64,000 bases of DNA from Ambrosia x helenae (GCA_030844895.1 JAUTDX010007111.1:248001-312000), one strand, 5' to 3'. Shown: positions 9,674 to 23,200, counted from the stretch's first letter. A program made the numbers and translations. The notes: generated by a model from the sequence alone, not told the origin.

Positions 9674-10298
9674 ATTCTGGATCAAACAACCACAAATTGA
9701 TAGTTTCTCAGTTGATTTGGACCCAATTTTGGTCAAAAAGTTTCTGTTTTCATTGAACAAACTGATTTGATGAGTTTTTGATTGATTACAACTTGTTTTC
9801 ATGGTTAAAATGGATAATTCTCTTTGTTAAACTTGTTCCAAATCAATTCCGATCCAAAACCTGATTAAGATCATCAAAATCTATCAACATTTGATAAACA
9901 TGATCAAAATTAACTGATTTTTAAAGAAAAACCGTTTTTGAAATACCAGGGGTCGAACCTAGAGAGTTTGGTCGAAAGTGTGATTTCATTTGGTCAAAAG
10001 AGTGAAATTTTAGTCGAAGGTGTTGTATTTGTGGTCGAACGTAGACTTTCATTGTTTATTTGTGTTCATTCGCCCGTTTGAGTTACATTCAACTGATTGA
10101 ACGGTCGAAGGAGAGAGAAAACGGTCGAAAGAGAGAAACAAACGGTCAAAAGAGTTTGTGTGATATCAGTCCACATTCGTACCCTTCAAAACGGTCGAAG
10201 GAGAAGGATTTTTCTCATTCGCCCGTCCGTAAGTGCGAAAGAGTAGTCTATTTTAAAACTTTTCTAATCTTTTTGTGTTTGAACATTTACAGGTTAAG
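9674..10298 (+). other. Leader of element C, motif-rich, non-coding
   Basis: Untranslated leader between primer site and gag. 9950-10240 carries many GGTCGAA(A/G)G and CATTCG(C/T) motifs. It ends with a splice-acceptor-like TTTACAG (10286-10292) six nucleotides before the gag ATG. There is no coding. Confidence 0.7.
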
Positions 10299-13200
10299 AT
10301 GTGGAACTTCCCAACAACGCCAAGACCTAATCAAGCACCACAGCAGCAGACAACAAGAGATCCATGGTCAGTTGCAGCCCAGAAGAGTAGTCCACCATCC
10401 CAGCCAATCAATTACATGGCTATGACTAGTTCTGCTCCTCACCAAGTTGTGCAACCATTACAGCAACCAATTGACAATTATTGGGGAATAGCAGCTGCTG
10501 CCGTTCATTCGCAGACGACCAATGCCATATCTACACTCATTCATGATCTATCATCAGGTAGTGGCAATCGTCCACCAAAGCTCATGGATATGATGGAGTA
10601 CAACACATGGAAGACAAAGTTCAAGATACATGTGGAGGGACAAGGTTTAGAGGGAGCTGAGTCATGGCAGATGATAGTGAAGGGTTATGTTGCTCTAATT
10701 CTGGAGAACACTGGAGAACCAATACCGTTGGAGAATTTGGCTGATGATGAGAAAAAGAAGTTTGCGATCGAGAAGAAGGCGTTTTCTCAGTTATCTCAGG
10801 CGATCAACACTGACTTGTTGCATCAGTTCGGATCGTGTACAACATCAAAACAATTATGGGATATGCTGAGAAACAGACATGATGGTAATGAGAAGACTAG
10901 GAAGCTGAGAATGGAAGAGCTTCGAAAAGAGTTCGAGAACTTTAGTTACATGGGGAATGAGACTCTAAAAGAATTGGTTCCACGGTATTGCCACTTGCTC
11001 ACAGAGCTTTCGAGCTATGAGATTAGCATACTGATGTCAGAACTGGTGGATAAATTTGCTGATGCTTTACCACCATATTGGAACCAACACATTGAAGTGT
11101 TGAAAGAAAAGATGCATACCAGTATTGGACTATCAACGAGTTCATACAAAAACTGGAGAACAAAGAAATGGAGGAGAAGAGGAAAGCCAAGAGAGCACAG
11201 ATTCCACAGAATCCAGATCTGTATGTGAGTAGTACATCTACTTCTCTTTATACTTCAAGCTCTAGTTCAAGTGTTGCACCCCATATTGCTTGCGTATCCA
11301 ATATTGTTGAACCCACAAAAGCACCAATAAACTATCTTGCCCAAACTTCATCGTACACACCACAATCTTATCAAACACCAAATTTCATTCCACCTTTTTC
11401 ACCTTTACAACAAGCTGCCTGTTACACAACAAGTCAACCTCAACAACAACCATATAATCCTCACATGAACCAAATGCAGATTACTCAAACACAATCAAAT
11501 CAAAGTCCGATTGTGTTAGAGACTTCTAATCTTAACAGTGTGACTGTTGTAATTGCTCAACAACATGTTGCATTAGTATCTAGTATGGTTGCATCATACA
11601 ACGGTTTAGTTGCTAGTCAGATTGGAAACAACAATCTCACCAATGAGGACTACGCACAAATCGATAAAGAGGAGATGGAGCTTATGGACATACAGTGGGC
11701 ATTTGCGAGCATCATGAGAAGAGCCACTGATTTTATCCAGAAAACAGGGAGAGCTGACCTTTCGACTTCTCCAAACACCACTTACGGCTTCAACAAAGCC
11801 AAGGTTACATGCTTCAATTGTGGTGAGAAGGGTCATTTCAAGAGAGAGTGTACACAGCCGGCTCAGCAAGGTAATCGAAACCCGTTCAACTCAACCTACC
11901 AAAACAGACAAAACCAAAACCAGAATCAGGTATCATACAACAGTCCTAACATCTCAAGCTTTCAACCTCAAAACAACTACCAGAACCGTCAAAACACACA
12001 ACAAAATACCAGTACTAGACAACCCACATCTCATAACCAACCACAACAGAATTTAAACCAAACCATTGTTCCCATCTCTACACCTAACACTCAAAACCAA
12101 AACCAAACTGAAAATCAAAACCAAGCACTTGTGATTCAAAAAGATGAAGGTTTTGATTGGACGGGTATGCAATTGGGAGTGGAAGAGATTACTGCTGGAA
12201 ATGTGGCTTGTGTAGCACAAAAGATGAGTTTGGATGAACATGTGGAGATTGAAGAGGAGGTTGTGATAGAGAAAGTGTCAGAGTTGAAAATAGAGGAGTT
12301 GAATGAGGATGTGAATGCTGAGAGTGAAGACAAGAAGTCTGGAATGATTCTTGATTCTGTCACAGATGTTGGAGAGCAATATGATTCAGCTTATTCGGAC
12401 ATGGAAAGTGATTCTGACTCGGAAGCTAGTGTGAACTCACTAGACGATGACATTGATCAGTTGCTAGCTGAAGCAGATTTCCTTATGACCCGCAAGTCGT
12501 GCATGGTGGATGATGTCTGCACAAAGATTGACTACTCAAAATTCTTTGCAGGGAAGGAAGCTCACTTCGCGCTGATGGCAATGACAGAACCACCTAAACC
12601 GGTAAGTTCTGAATCTCAATCTAAAGTGTGTGTTAAATGTTCTGATTTTGATAAATTGACAGAAGAAAATAAGCTTCTCAAGGTACAACTTGAGAGTGCC
12701 AAAATAAACTGTCAAATTTATCAAAAAGAATCAAAAGATTTCAACAAAGTACTTGATGGTTACAAAAAGGATATTTCTGAACTGAAAAAGACTTTGTCTA
12801 TAAAGCAACTTGCCATTAATAACTATATTAATGAAATGGAAAACACTAAGTTAGAAATGGCAACCATCAAGTGCTTCGCTGAAAAAGTGAATAAAAAGTT
12901 AGAGAGTTATAAGCACATTGCTTATGTAGTTAACCACATCATCGAAGAACCTTCACAGTCGAGTAGTGCAAACTACAAAGCTGTCCCATCTCCGGTGTTG
13001 TTCGAAAATCATAATTTACATGCGATAGCACCGGAGAGTCTAGTCAAATCTGACTCCACATCAGATAACGAGTCCAACACTTCCAGTGTCGGAGACCCGT
13101 ATTCTGATGTGAGACCTGTATTGGGAAACAATGAGGGTGTGGTCGCTGCAGATGATTCTGATGAAGAAGATGAACAGTCTGAGATGGTTGTTGAGAATGA

Positions 13201-14432
13201 AAGTGATATACCTGATGAAAATCACATAATCACTACTGAACCAGTCTCACCATCTCAAATTGTTCATCCCATGGCTAATGCTCATAGAAAGAATGTTGTT
13301 AAGAAAACTGAACAGTCTGTTGGTAAAAATGTTGAAAAGAAAGAGGTCAAGAAAGTTGAAAAAAATGTGGTTAAATTAGTTGAAAAGAAAACTGAAACTA
13401 AAACTGAGAAACCAAATGAAATGAGCAACGAATCATGTGACAAACCTGTAAAAGTTTTTATCGGATGCAAGGCTCCGATAAGATTATGTCTGATGATGAA
13501 TATCCGATTAAATTTGTGAATTATTCCAAAATTGAAAAGATCTGGCAGGAAAGTACAATTTGGTTCCCAAAACATGAACGAACCAATGACATTCCTCCAG
13601 CCATTTTAGAGAAAATTTATTCGGATAATTCTAAAGACGCAAAGGTCAATGTCACACAATTCGTTCTGCCAGTTGATAAATCAAATAGTTTCATAGAACC
13701 GACTTACTCGAAGGAACCAGCTCCTGAGAGTTTGAGAAAACAATGCATGGTTGATCAATATCCCATTGCAAGTTTTTCCAAGTCGCATATCAAAGAGAAC
13801 TATGAAGAATACCGTGCGTGTTTTAAGTGCGGGGAAAGGGGACATTTACTTGCCACCTGCCCGTACGTACGACACAAGAGGCACGAGGTGGAGATGAGGC
13901 AACGACATGATTATCCGGTTGACAATTACAGTTATCCACAAAGACGGTTTTTCCCTCAGCCAGTTCCTTATTATAATCAAAACAATTTTTATAACAAAAG
14001 AGAAAACCGTCCGATTACTTATGACAAACGCAACCGGATAGCCACTGAGAAACCAGTAAAGAATCCATTGATGAACACAACTGCTGAAAACAAAAAGTTC
14101 CCTACTAAACCTAATGTAAAACCAGCAGTTGGACCTGTCTCTGTTAAATCAGAGAAGGTAACCAAAAGGTTGCATTCAAAGACGAAGTAAAGAAACCGGC
14201 TGAGAACTCAAAATCTCAGATCCGGATCTTGAAACGGTCTGAACAATCTTGGTCATCAAAGGAGTCTGAGGGTGCTTCAACTTCACAGAATGTGAAAACT
14301 GAGAAAAAGAAAGTTGAGTGTGAGAAGAAAGGGGTTGAGAAAACCCAAGATGTTTGTGAATCTAAAGAATCTTTGAAACAACCAGTTCAAAGACCCAAGA
14401 CCAAACAGGCTTGGGTCCCCCAAAAGATCTAA
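10299..14432 (+). pseudogene. Element C gag
   Basis: Capsid/nucleocapsid precursor of about 1,370 codons. Start chosen at MWNFPTTP because element D begins MWRFQTT at the same place. A UBN2-like capsid domain is followed by a Gln/Asn/Ser-rich stretch and a first CCHC knuckle (CFNCGEKGHFKREC, 11815). Then come an acidic region, a coiled-coil-like stretch, a second CCHC knuckle (CFKCGERGHLLATC, 13831) and a Lys-rich tail. Two knuckles far apart are typical of SIRE elements. Frameshifts occur near 11115 (after LKEK), near 13457 (lost base before the SDKI stretch) and near 14165. The reading frame ends at TAA 14430-14432 after WVPQKI, matching the gag end of element D. Confidence 0.85.
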
Positions 14433-14454
14433 TTGCTTTACTTGATATGTGTAG

Positions 14455-17400
14455 GGAGCTCCAGCTGGCCCTATTAGCAGCCTATGGATTGTTGACAGTG
14501 GAGCTTCTGGTCACATGACAGGGGATCTCACGCTACTCTTTGATATCAAGAACATAAATGGAGGTTACGTAGCGTTTGCATGAAATAAAGGAGGCTACAT
14601 TACGATGGAGGTTAGTGTTAGCAATGGGGTCGTGACATTTGAGCGGATATCGTATGTGAAACATATAGATTACAATCTGCTCAGTGTTAGCCAAATCTGT
14701 GATAAGCAATTCTCTGTTTATTTTGACGACAAATCTTGCTACATCCTGAAACCGGGTTTTGAACTTCCAAAAGAGTGGGTGATGCTAAAGGCACTGAGAG
14801 TAAACAATTTGTATATTCTCGATATGTCCAAAGCTATGACCACCCATGGCCAAGTCACGTGTTTCCTCTCTAAGGCTATAGAAAAAGAATCTATAATGTG
14901 GCACAGGAGAATGGGACACATTCATTTGAGAAAGATGAACCAGTTAGTGAAGAATGAACTTGTCACGGGAGTTAATGTGAAACATTTCCATTTGAATGAC
15001 AAGTGTGTTAGTTGTAAAAAGGGAAAGCAGCACAAACAGGCCCATAGACCAAAGAAAGTCAATTCTATTGAACTACCGCTTGAGCGTTTGCACATGGATT
15101 TATTCGGTCCAGTCAAGCGTAAAAGTCATGCCGGGGAATTGTACTGTCTTGTGGTGACTGACGATTATTCAAGATTCTCATGGGTTATGTGCTTACACCA
15201 GAAAAGCGACACGTTTGACAATCTGAAAGTTCTGTTTACACGTCTGGAGAATATCTATGGTCTAAAGATCAAACGAATCCGGAGTGATAATGGGACGGAG
15301 TTCAAAAATGCTCAAATGGAGGATCTTTGTGAAAACAAGGGAATTCATCACGAATACAACGCTCCGTATACACCCCAGCAGAACGGTGTCGCAGAAAGAA
15401 AGAACAGGACTCTAATCGAAACGGCGAGAACAATGCTTGCGGACTCAAATCTTCCAGTCATGTTCTGGAACGAAGCAATTTACGCAGCATGTTACACTCT
15501 AAATCGTGTTTTAACAGTGAAGAAGTTTGGCAAAACTTCTTATGAGCTGTTGAACCGACGAAAGCCGAATCTAGAGTATCTAGAACCATTTGGTGCCCCG
15601 TGTACAATGCTTAATCCTTCGGAGAAGTTCGCACCAAAGGCTGAAGAAGGCTATTTTGTTGGATATGCAACCCCACTAAAAAGGGTATTCAACAAAAGAA
15701 CTAGAAAAGTCGAGGAGTGGGCTAACGTCGAAGTACAAAGATATACTCAAAATGTACAGGGTGGAGGTCCAGATTGGATGTTTGATTACAAAGATTTCTT
15801 TGAATCATTCAATCTAGATAGCATGGTTGAAGAAGCTGTACTTCGCTTATATTACGAGGTCGAAAACGCCATGACTTCACCGTTAGTGCGTCCGATCACT
15901 GTAAATCCTCAAGCAGCTTCTAATGATACCACTGCTCCTGTGATGGAAGAAGAAGTGTTCCAAGAAGCTTCAACAACGCTTAATTCATCAGATTCAGAAG
16001 ATGAAGACGATGATGCTACAAGTGAAGCTATTCTGGACAATGCTACAGTGACACCACTAGTGAACCCAACTACAACTGATGCTTCAACATCGAATGTGGG
16101 TAATGATCTGGTTTCTACAGAGAATTTGACGACTCAAACGGGAGTACAAGTACCTGATTATCCGGAATCTCGGATACATCGGATACACCCGCTTGAACAG
16201 GTTATTGGTGATCCTGGTAGCAGCGTTATGACAAGAGGACAATTGAGAAATGCTCAAGCACCAGAAAATATTGGCAATCTTGCTTTATATGCCAAAATAC
16301 AAAAATCTGGTTTTCAAAATGACTGGTCTTTCGCTTGTTATGTTTCGCAGGTAGAGCTGCGGACGTACAAGGAAGCTCTTTTGGATGATGCCTGGGTGGA
16401 AGCAATGCAAGAAAAGTTGTTACAATTTCAGAAACTCGGAGTATGGTCGCTGACAGATTTGCCCCCGGGAAGAAAGAAGATCGGAACCAAATGGGTGTTT
16501 AAGTGTAAAAAGGATGATAGAGGAGTTATAGTGAGAAACAAAGCTCGTTTGGTTGTTCAATGTTTTCATCAAGTTGAGGGAATCGACTACAATGAAATCT
16601 ATGCACCTGTTGCACGCTTGGAAGCTATACAAATTTTCCTAGCGTTTGCATCCTGGAAGAAATTCAAGGTGTATCAGATGGATGTAAAGAGCGCATTTGT
16701 TTACGGTGTGGTCAAAGAGGAAGTTTACGTAGGTCAACCATCAGGCTTTGAGGACCCTATTCACCGGGATAAGGTTTATGTTTTAAACAAAGCTCTCTAC
16801 GGGTTGCACCAAGCTCCGAGACAATGGTATGAGGAGCTGAGCACGTATCTTCTCTCGAAAGGATTTAAACGCGGATTGGTAGATTGCACACTGTTCACGA
16901 AACGAGCAGGAGATGACTTGCTTCTTGTGCAAATTTATGTTGATGATATTATTTTCGGGTCTCCTAACGAACTTCTGTGAAGGGAATTTGAAAAAGTTAT
17001 GCAGGAAAAGTTCGAAATGAGCGCAATGGGAGAAATGCAGTTTTTCCTAGGCTTACAGGTGGAGCAAAGACCAACGGGGATCTTTATTCACCAGATGAAA
17101 TACGTTTCTGAAGTCTTGAGCCGATTCCAGATGGATGATTCGAAGCCGATGGATACCCCGATACAACCTAATCACGGGATTGGAGTTGACGTTAAGGGGG
17201 AGCTAACTGATCCATTTACATACAGAGCAATCGTCGGATCTCTGATGTATCTCACCGCGTCTAGACCGGATATAATGTTTGCAACATGTCTTTGTGCACG
17301 ATATCAGTCGAAGCCGAAACAGAGTCATCTTGCAGCTGTCAAGCGTATCCTTAGATATCTGAAGGGTTGTCCATCGAAAGGACTTTGGTACCCTCGTGAT

Positions 17401-17883
17401 GATAATTTTGACCTAATCGCTTTTAGTGATGCAGATTGGGGCGGCTGTAACAAAGACAGCAAATCCACAACGGCTGGATGTCAGTTTATGGGGAGCAGGC
17501 TCGTGACCTGGCAATGCAAGAAACAAACCGCAGTTGCACTATCCACATGTGAAGCAGAATACGTTTCAGCATCGAGCTGCTGCTCACAGGTTCTTTGGAT
17601 CCAACAACAGATGGTGGATTATGGTTTGCAATTTCTTAAAACCCCTATTTACTGTGATAATGAAGCCGCAATCGCATTAACAAAAGACTTAGTAAATCAC
17701 TCAAAAGCTAAACATATCCGGATTAAATATCATTTTATCCGTGATTGTTATGCTAAAGAGTTGATCGATATGGTCAAAATCCACACTGATTACCAACGTG
17801 CAGATCTTTTTACCAAAGCTTTTGACAAATCCAGATTTGATTATCTTTTAAAAGCTAATGGTATTAAAGAAAAACAAGACTGA
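14455..17883 (+). pseudogene. Element C pol: protease, integrase, reverse transcriptase, RNase H
   Basis: Copia polyprotein. Protease motif IVDSGASGHMTG near 14496; GAG-pre-integrase MWHRRMGHIHLRKMNQLV near 14896; integrase residues in HMDLFGP (15091), RSDNGTEFK (15279) and QNGVAERKNRT (15380). RT spans TKWVFKCKKDDRG (16489), QMDVKSAFVYG, YGLHQAPRQWY and YVDDIIFGS (about 16936). RNase H has FSDADWGG (17423) and STCEAEYVS (17540). It ends KEKQD with a TGA at 17881-17883. Nonsense codons at 14581-14583 and 16978-16980 (TGC in element D) inactivate it. The RNase H domain itself is complete, unlike in D. Confidence 0.88.
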
Positions 17884-19270
17884 TCACCACCTCAGTCTAT
17901 CACGCTTTAGTTTAAATTTTTACTATTTTTCAGAAAAATTTGAAAATCCAAAAACATTGAAAAATTTCATAATCCATAAAAATTAGAAAATTTCTTTGCT
18001 GACTGCTATATCTTCTTCCCTTAGATTAATGCCGTCAGATTTCTGTGAACAAACGATATCTGGGCAGTCACATATTTGAAATGCTCCAGCTTATCCTTGG
18101 GAACAATAAATTCAAAAATTTATAAAAATCAGAAAAATCAAAAATGATTTCCTGGAGTATAAGGGGAAATGATAGTACATCAGTGGGGATCTGACACATT
18201 CTAAGTAATGTACTACTATATAGGGCGTATGTCTGAGTCTGTGCGATGTGCTGATAGACTTCGTAGACCTATTACTGCGTGCCTGATACATACATATCAA
18301 ACGAATTGTTGTGTGGATGCACTCCTCATGGGCATATGGTCTTAGTACCGTAATTTCATTTGACAGAGTATTTGTACAAAAATCGGAGGTTTAGGGTCGT
18401 TATGTTATTAGTTGTCTGGGGATAGCCTCTCTGATCTTCTGCTGTAAGTCATTACGGACCTAGATCAGACAGGGTGTCTTTATAAAAGAGCTTTATGCCA
18501 AATCCTAAAGTTACCGAATTGAGGAACTTTCCATGTTATATGATGATCAAAGATTATCTATTACATCGTATTAATCACTGATGCAAATCATGATTAATAT
18601 CAGTCCTCAACCTGGTACAGTGCATATGTTACTTTGCTGCATTAATTTGCTGACCTGTATACCTCTGTGCATTATACCTTGTAAATTACAGACGACGAAA
18701 GCATAATCACGCTTTACAATGAGTCTTTGTGCATTTACTTCTTGATACGGGAGTATGTCGTGTGCGTGGGAACCACAGACAATTTGTTTATACTATAAAT
18801 ATCAGTATCAGTTTAAAGCACTGCACAAAAGTCTGCATGTGAGTTTATGTGGATCACAATATCAGCAGTTGCCAGATCACACATTGTCTTTAACGATAAT
18901 AATTCAAAAGATCAACGGTGTGATCAGATTTCTCAATAACTGATATGATCCCTTTACCGGAAATCACAAAAACATTTACTGTTTTTCATTTACATTTTTG
19001 CATTTTATTTTCTCGTCAAAAATTACAAAACTCAAAAAGATTTTAGGTGTGTTTTAGCTTAAACTTTAGAAAATCCAAAAAGATTTTACATTTCCATCTT
19101 ATTTTTGATAACTGATGGTGGTTGATGTCGATTTTCTAAACCTTGTTGCACCATTTGAGCTTTGTAATCTTTTAAATGTGAATATATGAATGTTATGCTT
19201 AAAAGTTGAAAAATAATTGGAACGGGACTCGTTTTTGAGATTTGAAAATTTATTAAAAAATCCCAGTTCT
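17884..19270 (+). other. Element C spacer after pol, with strongly conserved block
   Basis: Non-coding region between pol and the accessory-ORF control module. 18318-18772 matches 61888-62346 of element D with about 20 substitutions and a few 1-bp indels by eye. The indels are not multiples of three, which argues against coding. It contains a possible stem TCTGATCT/AGATCAGA (18434-18472) and AAAGTT/AACTTT around 18508-18531. Flanking parts (18160-18318, 18780-19050) are also similar to D but less so. Confidence 0.7.
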
Positions 19271-20202
19271 CATTCGCCCATTCGGTTGGTCGAATGTGGG
19301 ATTTTTCATGTTCCTTCGTATGTTTTAAAACGGAAGAATGAGAGTGTTCTTGAACATTTGTTTCATTCGAACCCTTTTGCCTCATTCGAACCTTTAACTA
19401 GGGTCGAGGAGACAAAAGTTTCTCATTCGACCGGACAGAACGGTCGAAGGAATATGCCTATATATAGTCTCTCTGTCTCATTCGAACCTTTACAAAAATT
19501 TTTCAAAATTTTCTCTCTAACCTCACCTTGTTGCCCTGTTGATTTGTGCTATATACATTGTGTTCGTCTCTCTTACTGATCATTTTCCACTAAATTTTAC
19601 AGGTTAACATCTCATTTTCAGGGTTAATCGCTGTTTAAATGTTTTGAGCCCTAGCATCTTAAACACTGATAAAAACATGTTATTTGTTACAATTGATGCA
19701 TAGGATTCATTCTCTCAATGTTTTTGGGGGAGAAGAAACAACAATTAGGGGTGTTAATCCATCAGAATGATCAGTTGATCATCATGATTGGATAAACCCT
19801 AATTTTGAACAGAAAACATTGACAAAATGAATAATTGATACAACTGTTGAGTTAAAAACTTTAATCGGTGTCTTTACTTGCCAAACAAATCATAAAAACA
19901 TGATTAGAAACAACAAAAATCAGAATTGAAAATTTGAAATTGTAGACAGACTCCTTCGCACCTTTCGAATGGGCGAAGGAGATGATTAAAGATGATTAAC
20001 TGGTCGAATGAACAAAATGTGGGCGAATGAAACTTTTTATCAAAATTCTTACATTCGTACCATTAAATTCTTACATTCGCACCATGTTTTTCACATTCGC
20101 ACCCCCGTTTGGGCGAATGAGAATGATAATTACCAAATTTTCAAGGTTTGAATTTTTGTCGATTTTTAACATGTTTCTTTGTTTTGTTTTGCAGATCAAA
20201 CC
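19271..20202 (+). promoter_or_regulatory. Internal control module before the C accessory ORF
   Basis: It repeats the layout of the LTR plus leader. A cluster of CATTCG/GGTCGAA motifs (19271-19450) includes an 8-bp perfect stem TTCGACCG/CGGTCGAA (19426-19448), then TATATATA (19459-19466). A putative exon ends ACAG|GT at 19602/19603. A second motif cluster (19950-20120) and a T-rich acceptor TTTTGCAG (20187-20194) lie eight nucleotides before the aORF ATG. The implied intron is 592 bp. Element D has the same order with a 589-bp interval. Promoter and splicing activity are inferred. Confidence 0.55.
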
Positions 20203-23200
20203 ATGTCCGAGCAGGTGAAGACTACTGAGCAAGCAGGATCATCCTCACAACCTGCTAAGAAAGCTTCTGAAGAGATTTTAACCTTTGAGAATGCGCATAA
20301 TTGCTGTGCGTATCTCGGAGAAGTTAAAAAGCACACTGAGTTTATCGAGATCATTGAATTCTTGAAGAGGAGTAGGGTGATAGACGCGATTGCTACACCT
20401 ACTATTATTTACAGAGATATGATGCAAGAATTCTGGACAGAAGGGAAGCTAGATTTCTGGAATTGCGAGTCATCCGTGATTAGCAAGATCCAAGGGCAGA
20501 GGATAATTGTATGTGAGCAGGACATTAGAGAAGCATTGAATTTGCAAGATGAGAAGACGGATCCCAAGGAGCTTAGTTTCATGGATCAGCGAAAGTGCTT
20601 CCTGAGAATGAAATACAATGGACCGATCACTGATGGTTCATTGCATAAAGGAAAACTGTGTCCTCAATTCAAATATTTGGCACATGTTTTGATACATGTC
20701 TTTGGATCAGCCGCTGGAGGATATGACTTGATGCGCAAGAGTATTAGCTCTATGATGGTGGCCCTAGTATTGAACAAACCGTTCAATGTATCAGGAATGC
20801 TAATGGAACACTTGTTGGAGCCTGTGAACGGCACGAGGAATCTGAAGTTTTTGCTATATCCTCGTTTTCTCCAGATGGTATTTGATAACAAGTACAAAGA
20901 CTTGAAGAGGGATCCTAAGCACATTGTTGTTCAGGAACATATGTCGATCAATACACTTGCTAGGATGAAAGCTTACAAAGGATTGTCTGTCAATGAACGT
21001 CCACCTGTAAGGCGTTTATTTGGACATCTAGCAAGGATTGACTATACAGATCCAGGAAAAGGGCTTGTAAGACATGCGAACAGTGATTCAGATCCAAATG
21101 ACCCATTACATCCTGTTGATCCAGAGGCGAAGCGCAAAAGACAGGTTGTTAATGTCGGTGCTAAGAGTGGAAAGGTTAAAGAGAAAGAGATCAGACTAGA
21201 TGTTGTACCTGAACCTGCAAAGAAGAAGAGTACACCGAGACGAAACAAGACTATGGCAAAGAAGGGTTTGCATATTGTGGATGAGGCGTCGATTGATTCT
21301 AAGGAGACGCAAGAAGATGAACATTGGGACTCGGAAACTGAAACGCTAAAGACTACCACGCCCAAGGCCACTGTGGCTGGTGAGTCTGTTAGTCAGACTG
21401 TTGAAGATCAAGGAAATAAGAGTCCAATTCCTGTTGATGATGATGAAGTGATTCTGAATGTAGATGAAGATTTTCAAGTCACCGGTTACTGCATCTGTAT
21501 GTCAGAAGAGATTGACGGAGATTGAATCGCTCATTGCTGGTAAGAAACTACCACCAGCTTCTAGTTCCAAGTCACCGGTTACTGCACCTGTATCAAAGAA
21601 ACAAAAGACTGCAACTACTTCGAGCACACAACAGGGAGATGATATACCTGTTAATGAGTTCAATGAAGCGTTAGATAATGTGCTCAAGAAGATGAGGAAA
21701 GGCAAACTGCCTGAAGTTGCTGAAGTGCCTGTTAAGAAGAAGGTTACAGTTGATAGTGACGTAATGACTGCTGTGAATCAAAGGCTATCTGAGATGATGA
21801 GCATTATCAACAAACAGCAAACAGAGATTGAGCAATTGAAGTCGAATGATCGAAAGATGTTGGAAGTTGTAGTCACATCCCATGATAACAGTGAAGAATT
21901 GAAGAAAACAATCAAGAAGTTAAAGAAAGAGAACAAGAAGTTGCTGAAGCACGAGCAAAGAAACACCAGACGGATAATAGTCTTGAAAGAGGAGAACAAA
22001 CAACTAAAGAAGAGTAACAAGCACATGGATGATTTGATAAAAGACTTGTACTCTCGAGCTCCTCTACTTCAAGCTGGTGAAGAAGATAAAGAACGAGAAG
22101 AAGAGAAAGTTGATTATGAACTATCGGATGATGAAGAGGATGAAGATCTTGATGAAGATGCTGGTAACGATCCTCAAAAGAAAAAGAAGAAAGATGATGG
22201 AGATGATGATGGTTCAGATGGTGGATCGAGTGATGGAAACAGCTCTGCTTTTGATAGTGATGATGATGATGATGACAACGCTGAGAAGTATACATATGAG
22301 AAGCGTGATTCGAGTAAAGGTGGAGAGTCAAGCTCTAAGACTCCAGGTGAAAATGTAGATGATGATATTTTCTGGAATGAAAAACTGCAGTCGTTATCTG
22401 AAGAAGACAAGAACATGTATCGCCAGATGCTTACAGATCGAGTCTGGACGATTGACATGACAAGCAGGTTTCCAGAAATATTCGAGTCTAGCAATAAGCT
22501 ATTTGAGTTGGAGTTTGATGACCCAGATCTAGAAGATGGAGAGGTTTCTGCGGCGATTTCTAAGGAAATACTTGAAGGTTTAGCTAAACAGGTTGGAAAG
22601 ACTTTGGAAGAGTTACTTGTTGATAATTATATTCCAAAGATACCTGAAAAGGAAGCCGGTAATCATTCTGATGACCGTGACGTTCCTGCTTTTGAAGAAA
22701 TTGAGATGGAAGATATAACGAGTGAGGAATATCCACAATACTTCAAGAATGATCAAGATTCTGGATTTCCTGGATTTTCTGATGAAGTGCTAAACCAGGC
22801 CAAGAAACTTGCTAAGGAGAAGAGTAAAGTGTTTGAAGATGAGATATTCAAAGGGCATGATAAACCACGGTTCGAGCAATCTGATAGTTTGAAAGAGTTT
22901 TTGAGGAAATTGAAAGAGAAGGAGAATAACCGTCCGAAAGCTGAGATACAAGGTAGCTTTTACAAACTTCACAGTGGAATTTTCAAAGGTCGTGCATTGG
23001 CCTGGAAGTTTGTTAAGCAATTGAAATGCATAGCAGTGAAGTGGGAGAAGGGGATCTTATATTTTGATAAATTTCATCATTTGAAGACTCTTCCTTATTG
23101 GGCTATTCGTGATATTTGTCGTCACCGTTTAACGGGAGCGTCAAATAGTCAAATTACATACTTTGCTGAGAAGATGACGAGAGAAAGCCGAACTAAGTGG

